Positions 13,803-20,885 of a DNA stretch of 35,730 bases are shown in pieces. Each line of letters begins with the position of its first letter. Positions within the stretch are counted from its first letter, which is position 1. The position numbers were made by a program, and so were the translations under genes. The notes below the pieces were generated by a model. That model saw only the letters and a list, made by a program, of their open reading frames with translations. It was not told where the DNA came from and made no database searches. This DNA comes from a virus, in IMG/VR virus record IMGVR_UViG_3300023210_000108, positions 1 to 35,730 of that record; one strand, 5' to 3'.

Positions 13803-13825
13803 TATTAATTAAAAACTATAAAAAA

Positions 13826-14569
13826 ATGAACGTAAAAACACAAAATTATAAAGAAGTAAAAAATTTACTAAGTAAAGGTATTACAAACAGTAAAACGGCA
13901 AAAAATAATTTAGAAACATATATTTTGTACTTAGCACCACATAAACAAAACAGTAAAAAAATAAATCTTTGCCCTAAAGCCTCGAAAGGTTGCGCGGTTG
14001 CTTGTTTATATTCAGCGGGTAGAGGTAGGTTCTCAAATGTAAAAAACAGTCGAATAAATAAAGCCGAATATTATATTAGCGACAAAATTAAATTTATTAA
14101 TCAGTTAAGTAATGAATTAATAAAAATTGCTAACAGATCATTAAAACAAAACAAAAAAATAGCAATTCGTTTAAATGGCACTAGTGATTTAGACTTTATC
14201 GCATTAATAAAAAAATATAATAATTTAGATTTACTAAATGGTCAGCAGTTTAAAAACTTAGTTTTTTATGACTATACGGCTATTTTAGGCAAAATAAAAA
14301 AGTATATTAATACTAATTATAAATTGACTTTAAGTAGAAAAGAAGACAACGAAAGCGAAGTATTACAGGCTTTAAAAATTGGCGGTAATGTTGCAGCCGT
14401 TTTTCGTAATGATTTGCCAAAAAAATACAAAGGTTACAAGGTTGTAAATGGTGACACAAGCGATTTAGAAATGATATACAATTCAAATGTTATTTTAGGG
14501 CTAAGGGCTAAAGGTGAGGCAAAAAATGATAAAACAGGATTTGTTTTAAATTCTTATAATTTAAATTAA
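13826..14569 (+). CDS. GP88-like protein of unknown function
   Basis: A 247-residue protein resembling the phage 'gene product 88' family. It has CPKASKGCAVACLYSAGRGR at 49-68 (C49, C56 and C60 invariant-looking), SRINKAEYY, and RLNGTSDLDF at 115-124. C-terminal strands VAAVFRNDLPKKYKGYKVVN and VILGLRAKGEAKND complete the fold. The family is common on phages and plasmids, but no biochemical role is established to my knowledge. The conserved Cys triad suggests metal binding. It is the largest gene of the cargo unit. Confidence 0.7.
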   Translation: MNVKTQNYKEVKNLLSKGITNSKTAKNNLETYILYLAPHKQNSKKINLCPKASKGCAVACLYSAGRGRFSNVKNSRINKAEYYISDKIKFINQLSNELIKIANRSLKQNKKIAIRLNGTSDLDFIALIKKYNNLDLLNGQQFKNLVFYDYTAILGKIKKYINTNYKLTLSRKEDNESEVLQALKIGGNVAAVFRNDLPKKYKGYKVVNGDTSDLEMIYNSNVILGLRAKGEAKNDKTGFVLNSYNLN

Positions 14570-14573
14570 TATT

Positions 14574-14660
14574 ATGAATAGAGAACTTCCAAAAAGTAAT
14601 TTTTCAGATACTTTTCTTTTCATCATTTTTGTACTGGCAGTATTAACAAATGGATGTTAA
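14574..14660 (+). CDS. Possible 28-residue membrane peptide
   Basis: A very short frame with ATG five bases after the GP88-like gene. Residues ~11-25 are hydrophobic (DTFLFIIFVLAVLTNG) and the last residue is Cys. It could be a membrane peptide. The short length means a chance frame is possible; spacing and the hydrophobic pattern are the only support. Confidence 0.35.
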   Translation: MNRELPKSNFSDTFLFIIFVLAVLTNGC

Positions 14661-14699
14661 ACAATAACACAAAATTAATAATTAAACAATTAAACAAAC

Positions 14700-14981
14700 A
14701 TGGAAACAATAAACAAAGAACAGGCAAAAGAATTAATTAATCAGACTAACGGGCGTATATTTTCAGCAACTTATATTAAAAAAGATATGAGCAAAAGAAT
14801 TATGAACGCTAGACTAGGCAAACATTATAAAAGTAAAACAGGTAAGTCAGCGCCTTATGATCCTGATAAGTATAACCTTAAAAAAGTTTATGACATGAAA
14901 GTAAAAGACTTTAGAATTATAAACTTAAACACTTTAATAAGTTTATCTATTAATAAAAATAAGTATGTTATAAAAGAATAA
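14700..14981 (+). CDS. WYL_2 / DUF2693-like small phage protein
   Basis: A 93-residue protein with the pattern of a small phage SH3-like barrel: INQTNGRIFSATYIKKDMSK, RIMNARLGKHYK, YDPDKYNLKKVYDMKVKDFR and IINLNTLISLSINKNKY. This resembles the WYL_2 family (formerly DUF2693), of unknown function and possibly ligand- or nucleic-acid-binding. It is the last cargo gene and is followed by a terminator. Family call from memory. Confidence 0.6.
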   Translation: METINKEQAKELINQTNGRIFSATYIKKDMSKRIMNARLGKHYKSKTGKSAPYDPDKYNLKKVYDMKVKDFRIINLNTLISLSINKNKYVIKE

Positions 14982-15005
14982 ATTAAACTAACATATAACA
15001 CAATT

Positions 15006-15031
15006 AAAGACTATTAGCGTAGTCTTTTTTT
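15006..15031 (+). terminator. Rho-independent terminator of the cargo unit
   Basis: AAAGACTA (15006-15013) pairs perfectly with TAGTCTTT (15020-15027) across the loop TTAGCG and runs into a T-tract to 15031. It lies 25 bases after the last cargo gene and separates that unit from the packaging genes. Confidence 0.8.
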
Positions 15032-15585
15032 GTATCTAATATATACATATTATACAGCACATTTAAACGCTTAAACACTTTAAATAGTACTATTACTTTT
15101 TATTAGTTTCTTTTTAAATAGTGTTTTGTTATTGTTGATATGATAAATTTTTTTCTTTACTCTTACAAGATCAAGCCAAAAAAAAAGAATATTTAAAGAA
15201 TATTTGCAACAATTTTACAAACTTTAAACAGTTTTTAATTAATGTTAATATAAAAAAAAGGTTGTTTTTGAATTCCGTAAACGTAAACCGATAGGGGCTT
15301 ATTGCCACCTAAACGCACACACACAAAACCAAAGTTCAATTTTATAAAAGGTATGTTATGATTAAACATCTATGTAAAGGGTTGGTATATACTTTGCGAT
15401 ATGAGCAATGATGTTTACTATAGGATGTGGCGATTATAAGTAGTTACTATAAGTGATATACTCTTATAAGAGGCACGAAGTTAGTGTTTTAAAAATAAAG
15501 TTTTGCATAATTATTATACAATTTAGGAAAATGTTAACAAACTGATGTTCAATTTTATATAATAATTGTTAATGTGTATTAAAAC
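15032..15585 (+). other. Structured non-coding region before the packaging genes
   Basis: No reading frame of useful length is present. Elements seen: palindrome AATAGTACTATT (15083-15094); a tandem 11-base repeat AAAGAATATTT (15184-15205); a 7-bp hairpin with one bulge (15292-15298 with 15304-15311); an 8-bp inverted pair TAAACATC/GATGTTTA (15363-15370, 15410-15417); related stretches TTACTATAGG (from 15415) and TTACTATAAG (from 15444); and palindrome CTCTTATAAGAG (15461-15472). A position directly before the terminase genes suits a packaging (pac/cos) site or an untranslated RNA. Neither is proven. Confidence 0.5.
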
Positions 15586-15593
15586 TATTTTTG
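15586..15593 (+). promoter_or_regulatory. Bacteroidota-type promoter of the packaging genes
   Basis: TATTTTTG matches TAnnTTTG, with TTG at 15566-15568 seventeen bases upstream. Transcription would start near 15598, leaving a leader of under ten bases before the ATG at 15606. Confidence 0.65.
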
Positions 15594-15605
15594 TATTTTG
15601 GCAAA

Positions 15606-16025
15606 ATGAGTGAAGAAAAGAAGTTAGGTGGTGAGGCAATGAAAAAGAGGGGACACTCTATTGGCAAGATAGATGAGAACTATAATAAGACTGATAAGGT
15701 TTTGTTACCTAAAAGTAATGAGGTTAGAAGAGTTGCTAAGATGACTAGGAAATCTCTTGCTTATGCACTAGAGGGACAACCAGTAAAGATTAAGATGGCA
15801 TTAGATATATTATTTGAAGAAGACCCTAGAGCCTACATAGATGCAATAGCAAAACTAATGAACTATGCTATGCCTAAACTATCATCAACAGAAATAAAGA
15901 AAGATACAGATACTAAGATTGAGATTAACTTAAATGAAGGTGCTACCCTTGATGATATTAAAAATCAAATCAGAGGACTTGAAGATGCAGATGATATAGA
16001 CTACGCAGAGGTAGATGAAGAATAA
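15606..16025 (+). CDS. Putative small terminase subunit
   Basis: A 139-residue protein from ATG at 15606; a TTG at 15591 lies inside the promoter and is unlikely as a start. The basic N-terminus is followed by helical segments (RRVAKMTRKSLAYALEGQPV, KIKMALDILFEEDPRAYIDA, IAKLMNYAMPKL) and an acidic end. Size, helical character and place at the head of the packaging genes suit a small terminase that recognises the packaging site. The sequence match is weak, so the call rests on context. It ends just before the methyltransferase. Confidence 0.6.
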   Translation: MSEEKKLGGEAMKKRGHSIGKIDENYNKTDKVLLPKSNEVRRVAKMTRKSLAYALEGQPVKIKMALDILFEEDPRAYIDAIAKLMNYAMPKLSSTEIKKDTDTKIEINLNEGATLDDIKNQIRGLEDADDIDYAEVDEE

Positions 16026-16044
16026 AAACACAAACAATGAAATT

Positions 16045-16878
16045 ATGAATGTATTAAGTTTGTTTGATGGAATGTCTTGTGGTCAAATCGCATTAGAAAG
16101 AGCAGGAATTAAAGTAAATAAATACTTTGCTGCAGAAATTAAAAAACACGCAATAGAAGTAACACAACATAATTATCCAAATACAATACAATTAGGAGAT
16201 GTTACAAAGGTGAAAGCAAATGATTTACCTAAAATAGATTTGTTAATTGGTGGAAGTCCTTGCCAAGATTTTAGCAGGGCAAATAAAGAGCGTAAAGGAG
16301 TGGAAGGTTCTAAGTCTAGTTTATTCTTTGAGTATGTTAGACTACTTAAAGAGTGTAAGCCAAAATACTTTCTTTTAGAGAATGTAATTATGTCTGATTA
16401 TAATTATTGGTTTATTTGTAATGAGTTGGATTGTGAACCTGTTAGAATATGTGGTAGTTTAGTTAGTGGTGCTTTAAGAGATAGACTTTATTGGACAAAC
16501 ATTCCTCCATTCAGTTATGATATAACAGGTAGATTGATTAGTAATATTCCACAACCTAAAGATAAAAAAATATATCTTCAAAATATATTAGATAGTGGGA
16601 CAACAAAGAAAAGAAAACACTCTTGCTTAAATACAAATAGCGGTGCTACAGGTAAATCAAAACAAGAATATCTTTTACATAGAAACAAAACTACAGGAAT
16701 GATAACATTGATATATGAAAAAAATTGTGTTAGAACTGTTAATCAAAATGAATTAGAAAAACTACATAATATTCCAAAAGGATATACAAGTATTTTAAAT
16801 CAAAGAAAGGCAGGAGATTTAATTGGTGATGGGTGGACAGTAGATGTAGTGAAGCATATTTTTAAAAACTTAAAATGA
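16045..16878 (+). CDS. DNA cytosine-5 methyltransferase
   Basis: A 277-residue C5-methyltransferase that adds a methyl group to cytosine in DNA using S-adenosylmethionine. Motif I is LSLFDGMSCGQIAL (4-17), motif IV has the catalytic Cys in GGSPCQDFS (C73), motif VI is ENV (112-114), motif VIII is LRDRLYWTN (144-152) and motif X is GDGWTVDVVKHIF at the end. The ATG at 16045 begins exactly as homologues do; an upstream ATG at 16015 would overlap the previous gene. No matching restriction enzyme is encoded, so it is an orphan that may protect the phage from host restriction or mark DNA for packaging. Confidence 0.92.
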   Translation: MNVLSLFDGMSCGQIALERAGIKVNKYFAAEIKKHAIEVTQHNYPNTIQLGDVTKVKANDLPKIDLLIGGSPCQDFSRANKERKGVEGSKSSLFFEYVRLLKECKPKYFLLENVIMSDYNYWFICNELDCEPVRICGSLVSGALRDRLYWTNIPPFSYDITGRLISNIPQPKDKKIYLQNILDSGTTKKRKHSCLNTNSGATGKSKQEYLLHRNKTTGMITLIYEKNCVRTVNQNELEKLHNIPKGYTSILNQRKAGDLIGDGWTVDVVKHIFKNLK

Positions 16879-18320
16879 CGAATAAAAAATTATTAAAGTT
16901 CGCACTTGAAAAGAAACTTTGTGAAATGAGTTTCTATGAGTTTTTTAAGGCTGCTTGGATAGTAGTAGAACCAGCAGTACCTCTATCTACTAATTGGCAT
17001 CATAAATATATATGCGATACTCTACAAGAAGAATGTGAGAGAATAATAAGACAAGAGCCAAAAACTAAAGACATAATTATTAACGTACCCTTCAGAAGTA
17101 CGAAGTCACTTATAGTAACTGTTATGTTTCCAGTATGGGCTTGGATAAAATCTCCTAAACTAAGATTCATTACTTCTTCATACTCTGCAACACTATCTAT
17201 TGAACTAGCAACTAAAAGTAGAGATATAATATTTAGCGATTGGTTTAAGAAAAGATGGGGAGATGTATTTCACATTAAGAAAGACCAGAACCTAAAAGAG
17301 AGATACGAGAATAATCATATTGGTATGCGAAGAGCAACATCTGTTGGTGGTACTGTTACTGGACAAGGTGGAGACTTCCTAATAGTAGATGACCCCCTAT
17401 CACCACAAATGGCAAACTCAGCAACAGAGAGAGATAATGCAAACGAGTGGTATAGGACTACATTCTACTCTAGACTTAATCAAGCAGACATTGGAGTTAG
17501 GATTATTATTATGCAAAGAGTACACGAAGATGATTTAAGTGGATTCTTGTTAGATAGAGAAACTAGACTAAACTATAAGCATATATGTATTCCTGCAACA
17601 AACACAGATGGCAATATAAAACCAAAATCACTAGAAAAGTTCTATAATAAAGATACTGGCTTGTTTTGGGAAGATAGATTCAGTCAGAAGGTGCTAGATG
17701 ACTATAAAAACGCTTTAGGTACTTATGGCTATGCTGGACAACTACAGCAAACTCCTACACCACTTGATAGTGGGATGATACATAGAGATTGGTTTAGGAT
17801 AGATAGATTCAGAAAAGATGAAGCAATAGTAAATTTTATTATTGACCCTGCATATACTGCAAATCAAAAGAATGACCCCTCAGCATTATTAGCATATACC
17901 TACACAGAAAACAAATGGCAGATAGTAGATTGTGTTAATGTTAGAAAAGAATTTCCAGAACTTGTAAAATTCATTCCAGAGTGGGTGCAAAAAAATGGAT
18001 ATACTAACAAAAGCAGAATATATGTAGAACCAAAAGCATCTGGTAAATCTATTGTGCAAACATTAGTTAGAGAAACTGGACTTAACGTAAAAGAAGATAA
18101 ACCACCAACAAAAGACAAAGTAGCAAGAGTTAGTGATATTAGTGCCTCACTTGAGAGTGGTAGAGTTAGTTTACTAAATGGAAAGTGGAATGAAGAGTTT
18201 TTAGACCAATTAACTAAATTTCCAGCAGCAAAACATGATGATATGGTTGACTGCCTTGTTATGGCAGTTAATAAGGAAATTTGGGGGAGTAGAACAGGGA
18301 AAGTAGTCTATTTCAGTTAA
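16875..18320 (+). CDS. terL: Large terminase subunit
   Basis: A 481-residue ATPase-nuclease that pumps DNA into the prohead and cuts it. The Walker A-like loop VPFRSTKS is at 71-78, Walker B FLIVDD at 168-173 and the coupling region near 210. The RNase H-like nuclease has D324 in FIIDPAYT, E385 in YVEPKASGKS and the HDDMVD acidic cluster at 454-459. Length is normal for the family. The P-loop reads RSTKS where many relatives have Gly before Lys. It overlaps the methyltransferase stop by four bases (ATGA). Confidence 0.95.
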   Translation: MTNKKLLKFALEKKLCEMSFYEFFKAAWIVVEPAVPLSTNWHHKYICDTLQEECERIIRQEPKTKDIIINVPFRSTKSLIVTVMFPVWAWIKSPKLRFITSSYSATLSIELATKSRDIIFSDWFKKRWGDVFHIKKDQNLKERYENNHIGMRRATSVGGTVTGQGGDFLIVDDPLSPQMANSATERDNANEWYRTTFYSRLNQADIGVRIIIMQRVHEDDLSGFLLDRETRLNYKHICIPATNTDGNIKPKSLEKFYNKDTGLFWEDRFSQKVLDDYKNALGTYGYAGQLQQTPTPLDSGMIHRDWFRIDRFRKDEAIVNFIIDPAYTANQKNDPSALLAYTYTENKWQIVDCVNVRKEFPELVKFIPEWVQKNGYTNKSRIYVEPKASGKSIVQTLVRETGLNVKEDKPPTKDKVARVSDISASLESGRVSLLNGKWNEEFLDQLTKFPAAKHDDMVDCLVMAVNKEIWGSRTGKVVYFS

Positions 18321-18341
18321 TTTTTCAGTTTGTTTAAAAAT

Positions 18342-18358
18342 TGTGAAAATATTTCACA
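18342..18358 (+). promoter_or_regulatory. Operator-like palindrome
   Basis: TGTGAAA and TTTCACA form a perfect 7-base inverted repeat around ATA, ending nine bases before the -7 element at 18368. It has too little G+C to terminate well and no T-tract directly behind it, so a protein-binding operator is more likely. Confidence 0.4.
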
Positions 18359-18367
18359 CTATATGTA

Positions 18368-18375
18368 TATTTTTG
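18368..18375 (+). promoter_or_regulatory. Bacteroidota-type promoter of the tail genes
   Basis: TATTTTTG matches TAnnTTTG; TTG at 18341-18343 lies 24 bases upstream, a little far. It sits in the 94-base gap after the large terminase, 39 bases before the ATG at 18415, and would transcribe the tail genes. Confidence 0.5.
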
Positions 18376-18414
18376 TCTAGTTTTGATTGATTACAAAAAA
18401 ATTATCAAAAAATT

Positions 18415-18855
18415 ATGAAAGATACAGAAATACTTTACTTAAATGACCAGCACGAAGAAATTGTTGAGAGTCATCTAAAAACTATAAAGAAATTGATGTA
18501 TTTTGCTACTGAAGATGTAGATGGTGGCAAGTATCAAGATTTCTTACATATAGTAAACTCTATATTTCTATATTCTAATAATTTTCATAAAACTATGGTA
18601 GACAAAGTTGATACTGATAATGGAGTAGTCGCAGAGTTTATTTTTCTCATACCTAATATGATATTCTATACTTCTATAGGATTCTTGACTGCACTTAAAG
18701 ATGGAGAAAATGATGAGGATATGAAAGAGGCTTTAGAAAAGATTGGTCTTTCTTGCGAAAACACAACAAGTGAACTAGCAGATATTCTTATTGATGAGAG
18801 TGAGAAGAAACAAATCTATGAAGAGATAGATAAAATTAAAGTAAATCAAAACTAA
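18415..18855 (+). CDS. Hypothetical protein at the head of the tail genes
   Basis: A 146-residue acidic, helical protein with Phe-rich stretches (LMYFATEDVDGGKYQDFLHI, VAEFIFLIPNMIFYTSIGFL) and a charged C-terminal helix. No recognised family and no clear membrane span. It lies four bases before the tail assembly chaperone gene. A tail-assembly role is suggested by context only. Confidence 0.6.
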   Translation: MKDTEILYLNDQHEEIVESHLKTIKKLMYFATEDVDGGKYQDFLHIVNSIFLYSNNFHKTMVDKVDTDNGVVAEFIFLIPNMIFYTSIGFLTALKDGENDEDMKEALEKIGLSCENTTSELADILIDESEKKQIYEEIDKIKVNQN

Positions 18856-18859
18856 TAAA

Positions 18860-19540
18860 ATGATAGAAATTAAAATACAAAACGACAGTTACGAGATACC
18901 AACAGAGTGGAAAGACATGACACTTGAATATTGGTGTGGATTATACTCAATAATCAATCAGTATAGCAAAAGAGATGAGGAAGGCAACATAATTGATGAA
19001 GACCACTCAGAAGTACAGGTACTGAAGATGAATAGAGATATATTTGTGTATTTGACTGGATTAAACCAAAGTCAGATGGAAAAACTTGATGTTGACAGTG
19101 TAAATGCTGCGATAACTGCTTTTTCTGGTGCTTTAGAGGAATATAAGCCACAAGGTAGAGATAGATTTGTATTAGATGATGAAGAGTACCTATTTCCTAA
19201 AGAATTTCTAAAAAGGAACACATTTGGTGATTATATAGAGTCAACTCACCTAGATAGTACAATAAAGATAATGAAGCATGGTAGATTTGATGTTTTACCA
19301 GAACAAATGGCAATTCTGTGTCGGAGAGTAGATGAAGAGTACGATGATGATGTAATAGCATCTAAAACAGAGAAATTTAAGCAATTAAAAATGGACATCG
19401 TGTGGGAGTTCAGTTTTTTTTTGACAATGCAAAGCGTAAAATTAACTCGGACTTTCCAAATGTTTTTGGGGAAAACCGAAGAGGAGGTGGAAGTGGAAAA
19501 AATAAAGTTTCTACAGTTGGAATCTACAACAAGTTCATAA
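18860..19540 (+). CDS. Tail assembly chaperone, short form (gpG-like)
   Basis: A 226-residue acidic protein starting IEIKIQNDSYEIPTEWKDMT and containing LKMNRDIFVYLTGLNQSQME. Its place at the start of the tail genes, upstream of the tape measure gene, and the second frame overlapping its 3' end by 139 bases are the marks of a gpG/gpGT pair. In this pair a small fraction of ribosomes slips to make a longer chaperone. At codon 188 the gene passes through a run of nine T (19414-19422) holding T TTT TTG at 19417-19423 in the right phase. The short form would coat the tape measure protein during tail assembly (family knowledge). Confidence 0.7.
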   Translation: MIEIKIQNDSYEIPTEWKDMTLEYWCGLYSIINQYSKRDEEGNIIDEDHSEVQVLKMNRDIFVYLTGLNQSQMEKLDVDSVNAAITAFSGALEEYKPQGRDRFVLDDEEYLFPKEFLKRNTFGDYIESTHLDSTIKIMKHGRFDVLPEQMAILCRRVDEEYDDDVIASKTEKFKQLKMDIVWEFSFFLTMQSVKLTRTFQMFLGKTEEEVEVEKIKFLQLESTTSS

Positions 19541-19740
19541 AGCCTTATGGCTGGTTGAATAGTTTGTATATGGTAGCAGAGAAGGGTATTTTTAGAATGG
19601 ATGGAGAAAATGATGTAGATAGCGTGAAGAAAACAGATTTATACAAGGTATTGACATATTTAAGTTGGAATACTGCAAAAAACGACTATGAAATTGCTGT
19701 TCAAGAGAAAATACATAATAAAAATAATATAACATTGTAA
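19402..19740 (+). CDS. Tail assembly chaperone, frameshift extension (gpT-like)
   Basis: This frame is -1 relative to the upstream gene. The ATG at 19402 is inside that gene and is probably not used. Translation more likely enters at 19423 after slippage and adds 105 residues: DNAKRKINSDFPNVFGENRR, a Gly-rich joint, then IYNKFIKPYGWLNSLYMVAE and a helical end (KTDLYKVLTYLSWNTAKNDY). In lambda the T part binds tail-tube subunits. The stop lies two bases before the next gene. Confidence 0.65.
   Translation: MGVQFFFDNAKRKINSDFPNVFGENRRGGGSGKNKVSTVGIYNKFIKPYGWLNSLYMVAEKGIFRMDGENDVDSVKKTDLYKVLTYLSWNTAKNDYEIAVQEKIHNKNNITL
19417..19423 (+). promoter_or_regulatory. -1 ribosomal frameshift site
   Basis: T TTT TTG has the X XXY YYZ form, and the upstream gene is read TTT TTG here. 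Slipping back one base leads into GAC AAT GCA, the frame open until 19740. It would give a fusion of about 293 residues. The overlap begins well before and ends well after the site. Confidence 0.65.
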
Positions 19741-19742
19741 TA

Positions 19743-20882
19743 ATGGCAATAACAAGATTAACAGACATAGTAGAGGTATTTGAGAGCAAATGGGTCTATG
19801 GTGATGTGAAATTTGGATATGAAGGAGAAGTTAACCAAGACCACGACACGCAGTACCCATTAATGCTGATTCAACCACCAACATCTACAATGCCTGAGAT
19901 ATATAGTGGTAGAGAGGAGTATGAATTTGAAATAAACTTTTACAACCTATATACTCAAGCAGCACAATCAGTAGTGAAACTACAAAAGAGATGGGATAAC
20001 TTACAAGACTTGGCTAACGAGTGGATGGACTTTGTTCTTAAAAACTATCAAGATGTAACAGTTGAGGTGTACTTAAATGATGAAAGTATAGAGATAGAGA
20101 GAGTAAAAGATGTAGCAAACGATAAATTAGTACAAATAAAACTTGTATTTACTATGAGTGGCTTTACTAAGTGTTTCAGACCAACATCTAACTTCCCATC
20201 AGACTATTCTGATTTAGTAGTATGGCTAAGTGCAGATAGTAATGCTACATTTGATATACCTACTAAGAGAGTAAGTTTATTAGGAGATAGAGCATCTACA
20301 AATAATGTTGCACAGGCAACTGTAGCAAATCAACCATTATGGAAAGGATTTGATGGCACTAATGACAAATCATATATTTCTTTTGATGGCACTAACGATA
20401 CTTTAACATCTTTATCTAATTTACCAGTTACAGAAGATTTCACAATATTTGAAGTAAGTAAGATAACTAAAGATTCTGATAGTTCGGTGTTTGGCTATAG
20501 AGCAGTAACAGGTCAGATACAAATGGGTATTGATGCTACAGGTAAATATAGCGTAAGAGTAAATGATGGAACAAATGAGATGCTAGTTGCAACAACTGCA
20601 AATTCTTATGGTAATTATCATATTGGAATTTTACACAAGCACAATAAAAGAATCAATTTAGAATATTATGATGCAACCACAAGTTTTAGTGGCACTGATA
20701 ATAATTCTAGTTTTAATCATGAGGTTACTTTTAATACTGCTAGTTTTAATGTTGGTACATACCATAATACTCATTATATGAAAGGAGAGTTTAACGAATT
20801 AATAATATTTAACAGACAATTAACTACTGCTGAAATTGCTGATGTTAAAGGTTACTTAAATTTAAAATATAAAATATATTAA
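19743..20882 (+). CDS. Tail-terminator-like protein fused to a lectin-like domain
   Basis: A 379-residue protein in two parts. Residues 1-145 (ITRLTDIVEVFESKWVYGDV, PLMLIQPPTS, YEFEINFYNLYTQAAQ) look like a phage tail-completion or minor tail protein of the terminator kind. Residues ~155-379 look like a concanavalin A-like/LamG sandwich: DLVVWLSADSNATF, WKGFDGTNDKSYISFDGTND, and end GEFNELIIFNRQLTTAEI. The closing motif matches the end of the fibre proteins. A lectin domain on this protein would place a sugar-binding surface on the tail. The fusion is seen in one uninterrupted frame. Confidence 0.6.
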   Translation: MAITRLTDIVEVFESKWVYGDVKFGYEGEVNQDHDTQYPLMLIQPPTSTMPEIYSGREEYEFEINFYNLYTQAAQSVVKLQKRWDNLQDLANEWMDFVLKNYQDVTVEVYLNDESIEIERVKDVANDKLVQIKLVFTMSGFTKCFRPTSNFPSDYSDLVVWLSADSNATFDIPTKRVSLLGDRASTNNVAQATVANQPLWKGFDGTNDKSYISFDGTNDTLTSLSNLPVTEDFTIFEVSKITKDSDSSVFGYRAVTGQIQMGIDATGKYSVRVNDGTNEMLVATTANSYGNYHIGILHKHNKRINLEYYDATTSFSGTDNNSSFNHEVTFNTASFNVGTYHNTHYMKGEFNELIIFNRQLTTAEIADVKGYLNLKYKIY

Positions 20883-20885
20883 GAT

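Noticed and set aside
15340-15490. Possible tRNA or tmRNA in the non-coding gap
   Set aside because: No T-loop consensus (GTTCGA), no cloverleaf with an acceptor pair and no tag reading frame were found.
16045-16878. Restriction-modification system
   Set aside because: The nuclease-like genes at 9406 and 12440 are far away in another gene block and look like replication or recombination nucleases; there is no specificity partner.
19402-19740. Independent gene beginning at the ATG at 19402
   Set aside because: The ATG lies 139 bases inside another gene without an A-rich leader, whereas a slippery heptamer 15 bases later explains how the frame is entered.
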